From a virus: a stretch of 38,072 nt of DNA. Positions 1 to 8,572 of this stretch are shown here, one piece after another. A program made the translations under genes and the position numbers. The DNA is taken from positions 1-38,072 of IMG/VR virus record IMGVR_UViG_3300043424_000225; one strand, given 5' to 3'. Numbering within the stretch: the stretch's first letter is position 1; the number at the start of each line of letters is the position of its first letter. The notes below the pieces were generated by a model that saw only the letters and a list, made by a program, of their open reading frames with translations, was not told the DNA's origin and did no database searches.

Positions 1-19
1 GCAAGGCCAGATTGATGTA

Positions 20-310
20 ATGAATCAGCGCATCAGCCAAACAACTGAAGCCATTGTGGAGATTGGCAAGGTCAGTTTGCAGGCGCGTGAGGCAATGCAC
101 TCAGACATGAAGCAGTCGCTCATGCGAGTGCACGAAAGAATTGATGCGCTGTTCCACGAGATGAAGGAACTGCGGAACATCCACGGCGAGATTCAGGCGC
201 TCAAGATGCAGGTCAGCCACCACGATTGGTTGCTGAAGATGGCGCTAGGCTCCGGCATTGGGGGTCTGTGCGCTGCGCTGTGGTCTTTGATTTCACATAG
301 GTTGAACTGA
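20..310 (+). CDS. Coiled-coil protein with C-terminal membrane anchor (XhlA-like)
   Basis: The protein is 96 aa from the ATG at 20. A charged helical stretch (about residues 1-70) is followed by one hydrophobic segment (about 72-92, LKMALGSGIGGLCAALWSLI) and a short basic end. This coil-then-anchor layout resembles XhlA/hemolysin-type lysis accessory proteins, but I cannot assign it firmly. The frame stays open to the window edge (codons from position 2 lack a stop) and no convincing Shine-Dalgarno precedes 20, so the true start could lie upstream. If the window is circular, however, a fibre stop at 13-15 precedes it and the ATG at 20 would be the first start. Its TGA overlaps the next ATG (TGATG). 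Confidence 0.6.
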   Translation: MNQRISQTTEAIVEIGKVSLQAREAMHSDMKQSLMRVHERIDALFHEMKELRNIHGEIQALKMQVSHHDWLLKMALGSGIGGLCAALWSLISHRLN

Positions 311-714
311 TGCTTGCAGCGTTACTGACCAACCTCCCCGACTACCAACAGCCAGGTAGGGACGCAGACGCAGCACCCGCCAAACGGCGTTATATCAACG
401 CTGATGACGTATATGACAAACAAACACGCGAGCAAGCTATCCTCACGGCGGCTAGGCGGTTGGAAGAATTGGCTACCGATGAGGTGGCTGATACCGTGGC
501 AGAAGTCGTACCACGGATTGAGCAGTACGCAGAGAACAAGACAGACACGCAGGAGCTTAGTAGCCTGCTTGCCCGACTTGCTGCGCTGGAGTTTGAGCTA
601 CGACAAAAACCTGATGTGACATCGCTTTTGGTGCTGCAAGAGGTTTCCGTGGTTCTGACGTTCCTGCGAGATGACGAAGAGGCCATTCTCGCGATCCTAC
701 TATGTGAGGCATAA
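310..714 (+). CDS. Hypothetical protein upstream of the scaffold
   Basis: The protein is 134 aa and acidic overall, with predicted helices and no membrane segment or known motif. The N-terminal 40 residues are Pro/Asp/Ala rich and look disordered. The remainder (LEELATDEVADTVAEVV onward) is helical and Leu/Glu rich. It overlaps the previous stop by one base and ends directly before the next ATG, so it sits in the late morphogenesis operon. It could be an accessory head protein. Function is not recognised. Confidence 0.7.
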   Translation: MLAALLTNLPDYQQPGRDADAAPAKRRYINADDVYDKQTREQAILTAARRLEELATDEVADTVAEVVPRIEQYAENKTDTQELSSLLARLAALEFELRQKPDVTSLLVLQEVSVVLTFLRDDEEAILAILLCEA

Positions 715-978
715 ATGTCAGATGACATTGAGAAGGTCATTGCAGACGGTAAACGCGCTGGGCAACTCTTGGCAGACCCGGTTGTGCGTCAGTCGCTTGA
801 TGCAATTATGCAGACCGAAATCCAGAAGATTATCGGTTCTTCCCCCGAGCAATCCGCTATCCGCGAACAGGCTTATTACACCATTCATGCTGTCCAGCGG
901 CTTGAGATGGCGATGAGCACGGCACGGAATAACGGCGTGTTTGAGGAAGATAAAGCAAAGCGAACCCGAAAGCATTGA
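715..978 (+). CDS. Small hypothetical protein upstream of the scaffold
   Basis: The protein is 87 aa, helical, with a basic tail (KAKRTRKH). The ATG follows the previous stop with no gap. No catalytic motif is visible. Its place immediately before scaffold and capsid genes is typical of small uncharacterised proteins in SU10/P22-like podovirus morphogenesis clusters, so a role in head assembly is an inference from context only. A reading frame on the opposite strand covers much of it, but the forward frame fits the operon. Confidence 0.7.
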   Translation: MSDDIEKVIADGKRAGQLLADPVVRQSLDAIMQTEIQKIIGSSPEQSAIREQAYYTIHAVQRLEMAMSTARNNGVFEEDKAKRTRKH

Positions 979-1002
979 TTTTCAAAAGGAAAGAGATAGA
1001 AT

Positions 1003-1977
1003 ATGGATACATCAGCAACCCCTAGCGGGACTGGTTCAATGTCCGTGATGGACGCAGTAGCAGCACTTGATGCACCTCTGCCGGAAGAAACCGGAGAACA
1101 GGGAGAAGTCGAGGCACAGACCGAAGAGACCGATGAGGTTGAAACGGTTGAGTCTGAAGAAGAAGGCGATGAGCCTGAATCTGATGATGGTTCTGAAGAC
1201 GAAGGTGACGAGCCTGAGCAAGTTGCGGAACCGGAAGCGATCACCATTGAAGTTGATGGTGAAACGGTAACGGTCAATCGTGACGAGCTTAAAGCCAGTT
1301 ACATGCGGCAGAAGGACTACACGCGCAAGACGCAGGAATTAGCCGAACAGCGTAAGGCGTTTGAGGCTGAGTACCAGCAGATTGCGAGTGAACGGCAGCA
1401 GTATGCACAGTTGTTGGGTGCGCTTGAGCAGCAATTACAGCAAACCGCAGGGGCAGAACCCGATTGGGACACGTTGCGAGCAACAGACCCGATTGAGTAT
1501 TCGCTTCAATGGACTGAATGGCAGCGAGGGCAGCAGAAGCGGCAGTTGATCGCCGCTGAACAGCAACGTATGCAGCAGTTGGCGCAAGTTGAGCAGCAGA
1601 AAGCAATGGCTCAGACCCTAGAGCGTGAGCGTCAGGCTTTGTTGGCAGTTGTCCCCGAGTGGAAAGACTCGGAACGGGCAAAGACCGAGAAGCAGATGGT
1701 TATCGAGCAGGGTAAGAAGTTGGGCTTTTCTGATGATGAACTGGCGCAAGCCTTTGACCATAGGGCAATCGTCGCTTTGCGAAAAGCGGCATTGTATGAC
1801 CAGTTGATGAGCAAAAAGCAGACTGTCGAGCAATCAAAGCCTGCACCTCAAAAAGTGGTCAAGCCTGGTACAAAGGGGACTGTAGATAACTCTGCCAAAA
1901 GACGTGCCGAGCAGCGTTTTAATTCGACAGGTTCGATTAGAGACGCAGCGGCTTTACTCAGTTTTCTTAAATCTTAA
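1003..1977 (+). CDS. Capsid scaffolding protein
   Basis: The protein is 324 aa. Residues about 20-75 are extremely acidic (runs of Glu/Asp). A helical Gln/Glu/Arg-rich coiled coil follows (about 105-215), then a more basic C-terminus ending in SFLKS. An acidic N-terminus, a long coiled coil and a position directly upstream of the major capsid gene are the usual signature of phage scaffolding proteins, which template procapsid assembly and leave before or during DNA packaging. A good ribosome site (AAAGGAAAGAG) lies before the ATG. The basic C-terminus probably contacts the capsid protein, as in P22 gp8; that is an inference. Confidence 0.85.
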   Translation: MDTSATPSGTGSMSVMDAVAALDAPLPEETGEQGEVEAQTEETDEVETVESEEEGDEPESDDGSEDEGDEPEQVAEPEAITIEVDGETVTVNRDELKASYMRQKDYTRKTQELAEQRKAFEAEYQQIASERQQYAQLLGALEQQLQQTAGAEPDWDTLRATDPIEYSLQWTEWQRGQQKRQLIAAEQQRMQQLAQVEQQKAMAQTLERERQALLAVVPEWKDSERAKTEKQMVIEQGKKLGFSDDELAQAFDHRAIVALRKAALYDQLMSKKQTVEQSKPAPQKVVKPGTKGTVDNSAKRRAEQRFNSTGSIRDAAALLSFLKS

Positions 1978-1992
1978 TTCTGGAGATTCATC

Positions 1993-2952
1993 ATGGCTGT
2001 AGCCACCAATACCTTTACCACATTTGCCGCCAAAGGCATCCGCGAAGAACTTTCCGACGTTATTTCCCGCGTGGCAATGGAGGAAACCCCCTTCATCTCC
2101 AACGCTGGCAAGAAGTCTGTTTCCAACACCTTCTTTGAATGGCAACAGCAGGATCTCGCGGCTGTCGATCTTAACAATGCTGCATTAGAGGGCGATGAAC
2201 AAACATACGCTGCCGTTACCCCGACGGTTCGCGTTGGTAACTACACGCAGATTATGCGTAAGACGTTCCTCATCTCCGAGACTGAGGAAGTTGTTAAGAA
2301 GGCAGGCCGCGCTTCTGAAATCAATTATCAGAAGATTCTGAAGGGTCTGGAAATTCGCCGTGACGCGGAAGCTATCCTGCTGTCCAACCAAGCCGCAGCA
2401 GCCGGTGACGCTACCACCAACCCCCGCAAGACGGGTTCGGTTTTGGCCTTCATTAAGACCAACACCGATATTGGTGCAGGCGGCGCAAACCCGACTTACA
2501 CCAACATTCCGACCGGCACACGCACTGACGGCACGCAACGTGCCTTTAGCGAAACGCAAGTAAAGTCGGTTTTGCAACAGCTTTACAAAAACGGTGCTAA
2601 GACCGACATGGTCATGGTTGGCCCAGTGAACAAGCAGAAGTTCAGCATGTTCGCCGGTATCGCTCAGTTGCGTACCGAAACAAACAAAAAACCTGCAACC
2701 ATCGTCGGTGCAGCAGACTATTATCTTTCAGATTTTGGCCTGCTGGCGATTGTGCCTAACGCTTTCCAGCGCGAACGAGATGCGATTTTTGTTGATACCG
2801 ATTACGTGTCCATCAACACCCTGCGCCCGTATAAGTGCGAAGAGATGAGTAAAAACTCGGACGCACGCCGCTTCCTCTGCATTGCAGAATGGGGCTTGGA
2901 ATGCTCGAATGAAAAAGGTTTGGGTCTTGTGGCCGACCTCACGACAACCTGA
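1993..2952 (+). CDS. Major capsid protein (SU10/DUF5309-type)
   Basis: The protein is 319 aa and forms the icosahedral shell. It begins MAVATNTFTTFAAKGIREEL and contains VAMEETPFISNAGKK, which I recognise as typical of the SU10-type (DUF5309) HK97-fold capsid family. It then has the charged E-loop-like stretch and the segment RRDAEAILLSNQ. The length fits the family. It lies 15 bp after the scaffold gene with a GGAG site before the ATG. A strong intrinsic terminator follows 37 bp after its stop, suggesting that high-level transcription ends here. Confidence 0.88.
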   Translation: MAVATNTFTTFAAKGIREELSDVISRVAMEETPFISNAGKKSVSNTFFEWQQQDLAAVDLNNAALEGDEQTYAAVTPTVRVGNYTQIMRKTFLISETEEVVKKAGRASEINYQKILKGLEIRRDAEAILLSNQAAAAGDATTNPRKTGSVLAFIKTNTDIGAGGANPTYTNIPTGTRTDGTQRAFSETQVKSVLQQLYKNGAKTDMVMVGPVNKQKFSMFAGIAQLRTETNKKPATIVGAADYYLSDFGLLAIVPNAFQRERDAIFVDTDYVSINTLRPYKCEEMSKNSDARRFLCIAEWGLECSNEKGLGLVADLTTT

Positions 2953-2989
2953 TAGTGTCTTAAATCTCAGGTATTAGCTGACTTGAGTG

Positions 2990-3015
2990 CCCCGCCCTAA
3001 AAAGCGGGGTTTTTT
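2990..3015 (+). terminator. Strong Rho-independent terminator after the capsid gene
   Basis: A perfect 6-bp GC stem, CCCCGC (2990-2995) with GCGGGG (3004-3009), has an 8-base loop CCTAAAAA and is followed by six T (3010-3015). It is the classic intrinsic form on the + strand. It separates the capsid gene from the inserted homing endonuclease and probably tapers late transcription. Confidence 0.9.
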
Positions 3016-3016
3016 G

Positions 3017-3045
3017 TTGTCTACCGAAGTCAGATGTTTTACAAT
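3017..3045 (+). promoter_or_regulatory. Candidate sigma70-type promoter for the homing endonuclease
   Basis: TTGTCT (3017-3022), a 17-bp spacer and TACAAT (3040-3045). The -35 matches 4 of 6 consensus positions and the -10 matches 5 of 6. It lies just after the terminator and about 30 bp before the endonuclease ATG at 3076, so the inserted gene may be transcribed independently of the late operon. Confidence 0.5.
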
Positions 3046-3075
3046 ACTCATTCGGCTAATACAATGAGGTTTGAA

Positions 3076-3630
3076 ATGAGTAAATTTTCAGTGGCAGACG
3101 TTGCATATCTAGCGGGCATTATTGAGGGCGAGGGGACAGTAAGTTTTCAAGCGCACATTAAAAAGGATGGGCTTTTGAGGATTACGCCGTACGTTTCTGT
3201 ATCAAATACTGATAAAGGGATTCTTGAACATTGCTGGAATTTGATGAATGGTTTTTGTGAGGGGACTACTGACGCTTTTCCAAGATGGTGTATGACTAAA
3301 ATTAAATCGTCAGAAGCGTCTTTTCAAGGTAACTTGGTTTGTAAAAACTTACGTCTTGACGGGGTTGCGACTAGATTGGTCATCAATGAAATTTTGCCTT
3401 ACATGAAAAGCGTAAAGAAACAGTACGCTGAAAACATTTTGCGCTACATTGCATTGCGGGAAAAAGAAGGGTTGATTCGTAACGCAAAGGGGCAAATCAT
3501 TCGCGCGGGTTACACATGGGCGCAGCTAGAACTGGTGTCGGAGTGCCGAAAATGGGCAAGAGCGACAACGCTAGAGCGTATGAAGGAATGCCCTAACGTA
3601 TTTGAATCCATTGACCTTATGCCCACATAA
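3076..3630 (+). CDS. LAGLIDADG homing endonuclease
   Basis: The protein is 184 aa from the ATG at 3076, chosen because TGAGG lies six bases upstream. An in-frame ATG at 3034 overlaps the promoter region and is unlikely. Residues 10-20 read AYLAGIIEGEG, the LAGLIDADG helix with the catalytic acidic residue. Only one clear copy is visible, so it would act as a homodimer or has a degenerate second motif. Such enzymes cut a specific DNA target and spread their own gene. It is free-standing rather than inside an intron, sits between capsid and adaptor genes, has its own promoter candidate, and is visibly more AT-rich than its neighbours. It is probably a recent insertion. Confidence 0.85.
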   Translation: MSKFSVADVAYLAGIIEGEGTVSFQAHIKKDGLLRITPYVSVSNTDKGILEHCWNLMNGFCEGTTDAFPRWCMTKIKSSEASFQGNLVCKNLRLDGVATRLVINEILPYMKSVKKQYAENILRYIALREKEGLIRNAKGQIIRAGYTWAQLELVSECRKWARATTLERMKECPNVFESIDLMPT

Positions 3631-3684
3631 ACACTACCCCAAGCCTCTGATTTATCGTACAATCTGCGATGAAAAGGAGGCTGT

Positions 3685-3993
3685 ATGGATTCAAGAACCG
3701 TATACGCAAACCCCCTATCTGGCACAGTCCAGAAAATCCACTTCCATGATGACGGGGCAATGACCCTGCAAACGACCCGCGACATGACGCAGGTTGTAGA
3801 GGAAAACAAATCCATCAGCAACATGACCACATCGCTAGACCGATGGGGCGATGGCAAGATAGTCATGCGCGGTGTTCCGCATGAACTGACCCGCAAATGG
3901 AAAGAGCGCGGTTGGTTTGAGAAAGACCAGCAGTGGCGCATTCTCACTGACCCCGAAGCGCAGCCGTACATGGTGCGTAAGGCGGTTGTATGA
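3685..3993 (+). CDS. Hypothetical late structural-region protein
   Basis: The protein is 102 aa with mixed strand and helix character and no membrane segment. It has a strong ribosome site, AAGGAGG (3674-3680), four bases before the ATG. It overlaps the adaptor gene by ATGA. Position between capsid and adaptor suggests a small head or head-completion component, but I recognise no family. A TACAAT element at 3658-3663 resembles the -10 used at 3040 and 33573 but lacks a matching -35. Confidence 0.7.
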   Translation: MDSRTVYANPLSGTVQKIHFHDDGAMTLQTTRDMTQVVEENKSISNMTTSLDRWGDGKIVMRGVPHELTRKWKERGWFEKDQQWRILTDPEAQPYMVRKAVV

Positions 3994-4601
3994 ACACCTA
4001 CGACTCCCTGAAAACCGTTATCGCTGACACCCTCAACCGAACGGATTTAGAGGCAGCAATCCCCACCTTCATCGCCTTGTGCGAGACGCAGACGGAACGC
4101 CAGTTGCGTGTACGCCAGATGTTGGCAAGCACGTCAATCACCATTGACGGCGAACTTGAACCGCTACCGGCTGACTTCCTAGAGACTCGTTCGATTGTGC
4201 TGAACACCAACCCCGTGCGCCTGCTTAACTTCCGCACGATTGACAGCATGGCGCAGTTCAAGGCGGCTTTCTCTGCTGTTGGGCGACCTACTGAATTCAC
4301 AGTTATCGGCAATGACTTTCAGTTCTTGCCCGTACCTGATTCGGCTTATACCGCCACACTGACCTACTATCAGAGTATTCCGCGTCTGTCGGCAATGTCT
4401 CAGAGCAATTGGTTACTGGCGAAGGCTCCCGACATTTACCTCTACGGCGCGCTGATTAACTCCGCGCCTTACCTGAAAGAAGATGGTCGTATCAGCACAT
4501 GGGCTACGTACTACCAAGGTGCTGTAGACGCACTGAGCGTTGAAGATGACCGGGCACAGACGGCAACAAGCGGACTAAAAGCTAAAGCGAGGCAATTCTG
4601 A
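3990..4601 (+). CDS. Head-tail adaptor protein (SU10 adaptor-like)
   Basis: The protein is 203 aa. It opens MNTYDSLKTVIADTLNRTDL and continues with a FIALCETQTERQLRVRQM segment and LPADFLETRSIVL. That pattern is shared by the adaptor family of SU10-like podoviruses, which sits below the portal and connects it to the nozzle. The C-terminal half ends with a helical YLYGALINSAPYLKEDGR segment typical of these ring proteins. It starts by ATGA overlap with the preceding gene and its stop overlaps the fibre start (TGATG). The family assignment is from memory of the pattern. Confidence 0.72.
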   Translation: MNTYDSLKTVIADTLNRTDLEAAIPTFIALCETQTERQLRVRQMLASTSITIDGELEPLPADFLETRSIVLNTNPVRLLNFRTIDSMAQFKAAFSAVGRPTEFTVIGNDFQFLPVPDSAYTATLTYYQSIPRLSAMSQSNWLLAKAPDIYLYGALINSAPYLKEDGRISTWATYYQGAVDALSVEDDRAQTATSGLKAKARQF

Positions 4602-5893
4602 TGGCAAACACCACCCGATTTTTGATTGAGATTCCCGACGTTGGCGCTGATGCCGATCAATGGGGAACAATCCTCAACAACTACTTCAACGCGCTTGAAC
4701 CTAAGATATTTGATCGCAGTGCAGGCGATACCGTTAGCGGGCCTCTGACTGTCACCGGCTCCACCTCCGTCACCACTCTGATTGCAACGGGCACCATCAC
4801 AGCGCCTAGACTAAACGGCGCAACCACGCTTGAACTGCAAACAGGCGGCACGACTAAGGTGACGGTTGATAATGCAGGCAACGCAGGTCTGGGTGTTGTG
4901 CCGAGTGCGTGGGGTAGTCTAGTCAAAGCCTTTCAAGTAGGCGGAACATCCTCACTTCAAAACTTTAACAATCTTTCTACAAGTGTAGGTCAAAACGTAT
5001 ATTTTGACGGTTCAGTTGAGAGATACCTAACCACGGCAACTGCTACAAGATATACGCAAAGTTTAGGGCAGCATAGTTGGGCAACCGCCCCCTCCGGCAC
5101 AGCAGGCGCACCTATCACGTTCAGTCAGGCGATGACGCTGACGCAGGGTGGCAATCTGTTGGTGGGGACTACCACAGCACAAGGCAAGCTTTCTGTTGTT
5201 GGTTCAACCGCAAACGATTATCTGCTGATTGATAACGCTGCTGGGGGCGAAAGCCTCATGTTTGCCAGAAGCACATTGGTTTTTGGCACTGGTGCAAACA
5301 TAGAACGCGCCCGCATCACCAGCGGGGGGTTTTTTAAGGCGAGCAATACGGGGGTGTATAACGCAGGTGTAAATAGCGCCATTCCTGAAATCAACGGCAA
5401 TGGGCCTTTTGGTTTGGCGGTCTATGGGACTGCAACAACTGGCGGTGAGTCTGTGCATCTTTCGCAGATGCCGACCACAAACGGCTACTCTGACCTATAT
5501 AGAGGAATCAACGGTGGGACGGTAACTTACAAAGTCCTCGCCAACGGCACAGTACAAAACTCCACCGGCTTGTACCAGTCCATTTCTGACCGCAGGGTAA
5601 AAGACAACCCACAACCGCTGACAGGCTCAGGCGACTTTATTGACGCACTACAGCCCAAGACTTGGGACTGGAATGAAGCATCAGGAAAGACAGGCAAATC
5701 TGCCGGTTTTATTGCTGACGAGTTTCAGCAAATTGTCCCTGATGCCGTAACAGGTCAGCCCGATGCTGTGGACGAAGAGGGCAAGCCTGTCTATCAAGCC
5801 ATTGACGCATCAACATCAGAGGTTATGGCGAACATCGTTGCTGAGTTGCAGGCTTTGCGTAAGCGTGTTGCAGAGCTGGAGGCAAAGGAATGA
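4601..5893 (+). CDS. Tail fibre with C-terminal S74 chaperone domain
   Basis: The protein is 430 aa. The N-terminus (about 1-45) begins with FLIEIPDVGADADQWGTILN, a virion-attachment type segment. The middle (45-315) is Gly/Thr/Asn-rich beta structure, as in trimeric fibres. From about residue 325 the sequence SDRRVKDNPQPL introduces an intramolecular chaperone of the peptidase S74 family, which folds and then cleaves itself off. The last 25 residues form a coiled coil (QALRKRVAELEAKE). It would bind the host surface. The C-terminal coil reappears at the end of the next gene, an HNH endonuclease, which begins on the fibre stop codon. Confidence 0.85.
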   Translation: MANTTRFLIEIPDVGADADQWGTILNNYFNALEPKIFDRSAGDTVSGPLTVTGSTSVTTLIATGTITAPRLNGATTLELQTGGTTKVTVDNAGNAGLGVVPSAWGSLVKAFQVGGTSSLQNFNNLSTSVGQNVYFDGSVERYLTTATATRYTQSLGQHSWATAPSGTAGAPITFSQAMTLTQGGNLLVGTTTAQGKLSVVGSTANDYLLIDNAAGGESLMFARSTLVFGTGANIERARITSGGFFKASNTGVYNAGVNSAIPEINGNGPFGLAVYGTATTGGESVHLSQMPTTNGYSDLYRGINGGTVTYKVLANGTVQNSTGLYQSISDRRVKDNPQPLTGSGDFIDALQPKTWDWNEASGKTGKSAGFIADEFQQIVPDAVTGQPDAVDEEGKPVYQAIDASTSEVMANIVAELQALRKRVAELEAKE

Positions 5894-6396
5894 AACATCT
5901 TCCAAACGATAAAGTCTCGTCACTGCTTTTTTATTCTGAAGAAAGTCCCAGTGGCTTGAAGTGGAAAAGAGATGTAAGCCGATGCGTTAAAGCCGGTGAC
6001 AACGCAGGGTACAGAAAGACAGACGGGTACTATGCCGTAAAAATTGACGGTAAGTTGTACCCCTGTCATCGCCTTGTTTTGCAGCTTAATGGGGTTGACG
6101 TTGAAAATAAGATCGTTGACCACATTGATCGAAACAGGTCAAACAACGTGATTTCAAATCTCAGGGTCGCAACCATTGAGCAGAACAACTCAAACAAAAC
6201 CATCAGGGTTCGAGTGGAGTTTGTAAAAGCCTTCAAGTATTACTCCGTTCTGAAAGCTGCAAAGGGTGGAGTGAAGAGATTTTCGGTGACAAAACTTGGC
6301 GAAACAGAGGCGATGAAACAGGCGCAGGCGTTTTTATTTGATCTGTTAAAAAACGCAGCTCTCACAGACCGCATTGCGGCGTTGGAGGCGAAGTGA
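5890..6396 (+). CDS. HNH homing endonuclease attached to the fibre gene end
   Basis: The protein is 168 aa. The centre carries YPCHRLVLQLNG and IVDHIDRNRSNN followed by SNLRVATIEQNNSNK, which is the HNH_3-type His-Asn-His core of phage homing nucleases. The C-terminal part looks like a degenerate AP2-type DNA-binding module. Its last residues, LTDRIAALEAK, copy the coiled-coil end of the upstream fibre. It starts within the fibre stop (ATGA) and its stop overlaps the endolysin GTG start, so it fits precisely between two genes that were probably adjacent. More AT-rich than neighbours, consistent with insertion. Confidence 0.82.
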   Translation: MKHLPNDKVSSLLFYSEESPSGLKWKRDVSRCVKAGDNAGYRKTDGYYAVKIDGKLYPCHRLVLQLNGVDVENKIVDHIDRNRSNNVISNLRVATIEQNNSNKTIRVRVEFVKAFKYYSVLKAAKGGVKRFSVTKLGETEAMKQAQAFLFDLLKNAALTDRIAALEAK

Positions 6397-6872
6397 ACTT
6401 CGACGACGCATTCACGCGCTTAATCGGGCATGAGGGGGGTTACAGCAACCACCCATCAGACCCGGGGCTTGAAACTATGTGGGGCGTGACTCTCAAAGTC
6501 GCCCGTGAAGCAGGATACGTGGGTGAAATGCGTGACATGCCGCAGCAGGTCGCAAAAGCCATTTACAAGGCGAGGTATTGGGACAAGTGCCGCTGTGATG
6601 AGTTGCCCGAGAAGCTGCGCTTTGATGTATTTGACTGTGCTGTGAACAGCGGTGTCGGCACTGCGGTTCAATTGCTGCAACGCGCCTTGCGGGTTAAAGA
6701 CGACGGGCAGATTGGCCCGCAGACAATCGGCGCGGCACAGGTGCAGCCCGTCACGATAACGATTGCCAGAATGAACGGCGCAAGGCTTGAACTCATGACC
6801 AATCTGCGCCATTGGGAGCAGTTTGGCAAAGGCTGGGCACGTCGAATTGCCGCTAACCTCATGGAGATTTGA
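6393..6872 (+). CDS. Endolysin: GH108 N-acetylmuramidase with C-terminal peptidoglycan-binding domain
   Basis: The protein is 159 aa and starts at a GTG overlapping the previous stop. Residues 13-16 (HEGG) contain the catalytic Glu14 of the GH108 family, followed by YSNHPSDPG and the WGVT strand. A PG_binding_3-type C-terminal half follows (FDCAVNSGVGTAVQLLQRAL, DDGQIGPQT). It would hydrolyse the glycan chain of peptidoglycan at lysis. The usual Gly-Gly-x-Thr after the DPG motif is replaced by LETM, a local deviation. No signal peptide is visible, so it needs a holin, and the next gene encodes a holin candidate. Confidence 0.9.
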   Translation: MNFDDAFTRLIGHEGGYSNHPSDPGLETMWGVTLKVAREAGYVGEMRDMPQQVAKAIYKARYWDKCRCDELPEKLRFDVFDCAVNSGVGTAVQLLQRALRVKDDGQIGPQTIGAAQVQPVTITIARMNGARLELMTNLRHWEQFGKGWARRIAANLMEI

Positions 6873-6874
6873 AG

Positions 6875-7075
6875 ATGAAAGACTACCTTCTGCAACGCGC
6901 AAAAGAACCCTCAACATGGCGCGGTCTGGTGCTGATTGCCACCTCTGCCGGGTGCGTTATCACCCCTGCAATGGCTGATGCAATTGTGGCGCTTGGCATC
7001 GGCTTGGCTGGCGTAATTGGTGTTGTCACAGCAGACAAAAAGACGGACAATTCTGAAACAACAGCGCAAGGTTAA
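6875..7075 (+). CDS. Holin-like small membrane protein
   Basis: The protein is 66 aa from the ATG at 6875, preceded by GGAG with eight bases of spacing. An in-frame TTG at 6869 would add two residues. Two hydrophobic segments (about 18-35 and 36-54: LVLIATSAGCVITP and IVALGIGLAGVIGVV) are flanked by a basic N-terminus and a charged tail. It directly follows the endolysin, which is the classical holin position. No sequence signature proves the function, so holin is inferred from size, topology and context. Confidence 0.68.
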   Translation: MKDYLLQRAKEPSTWRGLVLIATSAGCVITPAMADAIVALGIGLAGVIGVVTADKKTDNSETTAQG

Positions 7076-7078
7076 GCC

Positions 7079-8572
7079 ATGCTTGTGAGCCTAAAAGTCC
7101 CGCCAGGTGTCTACCGTCAAGGGACTGAATACCAGAGTCAGGGACGGTACTACGACGCAGACCTTGTGCGCTGGTTTGAAGGCACTTTGCGCCCTGTAGG
7201 TGGTTGGCGGGTCTACAAGACGGCCAACAACAGCAGCGTGACCGTTATGGGCAAGGCTCGCGGCATTCATACATGGCGAGCAAACAACGCTGACCGATAC
7301 GGCGCTATCGGCACACACACCAACCTGTACGCTATCGGCTCCAACATTGCGGTAACGCAGGACATTACACCTACGGGCATCGTGGTGGGCTTTGCTGACA
7401 ACAATGTGAACACGGGTTACGGTGGTGGCGCATACGGTATTAACACGTTTGGCACACCACGCACAGGACAGAACATCACCGACTTTGCGACAACGTGGGC
7501 GATGGACAATTTCGGTGAGTTTCTGGTGGCTGTGCAGTCACAAGATGGACGCTTGTTCTACTGGGATTTGATCACCGCCACGGCTGTTCCAGTAGTAGCC
7601 ACCGCCGGAACAGTTCCCATCAACAACAAGGGTGTGTTGGTCACAGACGAACGGTTCGTCTTTCTCTTGCAGGCCGGTGGCAATCGTCGGCGTATTGCGT
7701 GGAGCGATCAAGAGAACCTGTTTAACTGGAACATCACAGCCACAACGCAAGCGGGTGACTTTGAACTAGCCACTTCCGGTGAAATTATGACCGCGCTGAA
7801 AGTGCGTGGTCAGACACTTATTCTGACCAGCACAGACGCGCACGTTGCTTCTTACCTCGGCCCTCCATTGGTGTACGGTTTTGAGCGTATCGGTGACGGC
7901 TGCGGGTGTGTATCACGCAACGGTGCAGTGGTAGCCGATAAACTTGCGCTGTGGATGAACGATAACGGCTTCTTTGCCTTTGATGGTTTTGTGCGGAACA
8001 TTCCGAGTGATGTGGGTGACTACGTTTTTGGTCGCATCAACCGTGGGCAACTCAACAAAGTCTGGACTGTTCACAATAACGATTATGGGGAAGTCACTTG
8101 GTATTACCCTGCGGGTATGGAGGTTGATAGTTATGTCACATACAACTATCGGGAGAATCACTGGTCTGTGGGCAGCATGGTTCGCACCATTGGCGTAGAT
8201 AACTCCGTATTCCCTGTCCCGTTGCGTGTCGGTTCAGACGGTGTGCTGTATGAGCATGAAATCGGTTTTGCATACGACAGTCGCACACCGTTCGCACAGA
8301 CGGGGCCGCTAGAGGTTAATGGCGGTGAGCAGGTGGCAATGGTCAAGTATTTGTACCCCGACGAGAAAACACAGGGTCAGGTGCAGGCACGGTTTGCCAC
8401 ACGTTTCTACCCTAACGCACAAGAGTATCCTTTTGGCCCTTACCAGATGGCTAACCCTACATCAGTCCGGTTTACAGGGCGGCAGGTGGCTATGCGTGTT
8501 GAAGGCGTTGTGGGTGCTGATTGGCGTGTGGGCAACCCTCGCATTGATATCGAACTTGGAGGTATGCGGTGA
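7079..8572 (+). CDS. Probable tail nozzle / packaged-DNA stabilisation protein
   Basis: The protein is 497 aa and almost wholly beta-rich, with repeated segments of the type GRLFYWDL, TLILTSTDAHVASYL and GFFAFDGFVRNIPSDV that suggest propeller-like blades. It ends RIDIELGGMR. Proteins of this size and composition follow the adaptor in P22-like (gp10) and SU10-like phages and form the nozzle that closes the portal channel. The match is by architecture and context, so a generic tail structural protein is the alternative. It lies three bases after the holin-like gene and its stop overlaps the next GTG start. Confidence 0.65.
   Translation: MLVSLKVPPGVYRQGTEYQSQGRYYDADLVRWFEGTLRPVGGWRVYKTANNSSVTVMGKARGIHTWRANNADRYGAIGTHTNLYAIGSNIAVTQDITPTGIVVGFADNNVNTGYGGGAYGINTFGTPRTGQNITDFATTWAMDNFGEFLVAVQSQDGRLFYWDLITATAVPVVATAGTVPINNKGVLVTDERFVFLLQAGGNRRRIAWSDQENLFNWNITATTQAGDFELATSGEIMTALKVRGQTLILTSTDAHVASYLGPPLVYGFERIGDGCGCVSRNGAVVADKLALWMNDNGFFAFDGFVRNIPSDVGDYVFGRINRGQLNKVWTVHNNDYGEVTWYYPAGMEVDSYVTYNYRENHWSVGSMVRTIGVDNSVFPVPLRVGSDGVLYEHEIGFAYDSRTPFAQTGPLEVNGGEQVAMVKYLYPDEKTQGQVQARFATRFYPNAQEYPFGPYQMANPTSVRFTGRQVAMRVEGVVGADWRVGNPRIDIELGGMR

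Noticed and set aside
3658-3663. TACAAT as a promoter for the gene at 3685
   Set aside because: No acceptable -35 is found at 16-18 bp, so it is recorded only as a -10-like element.
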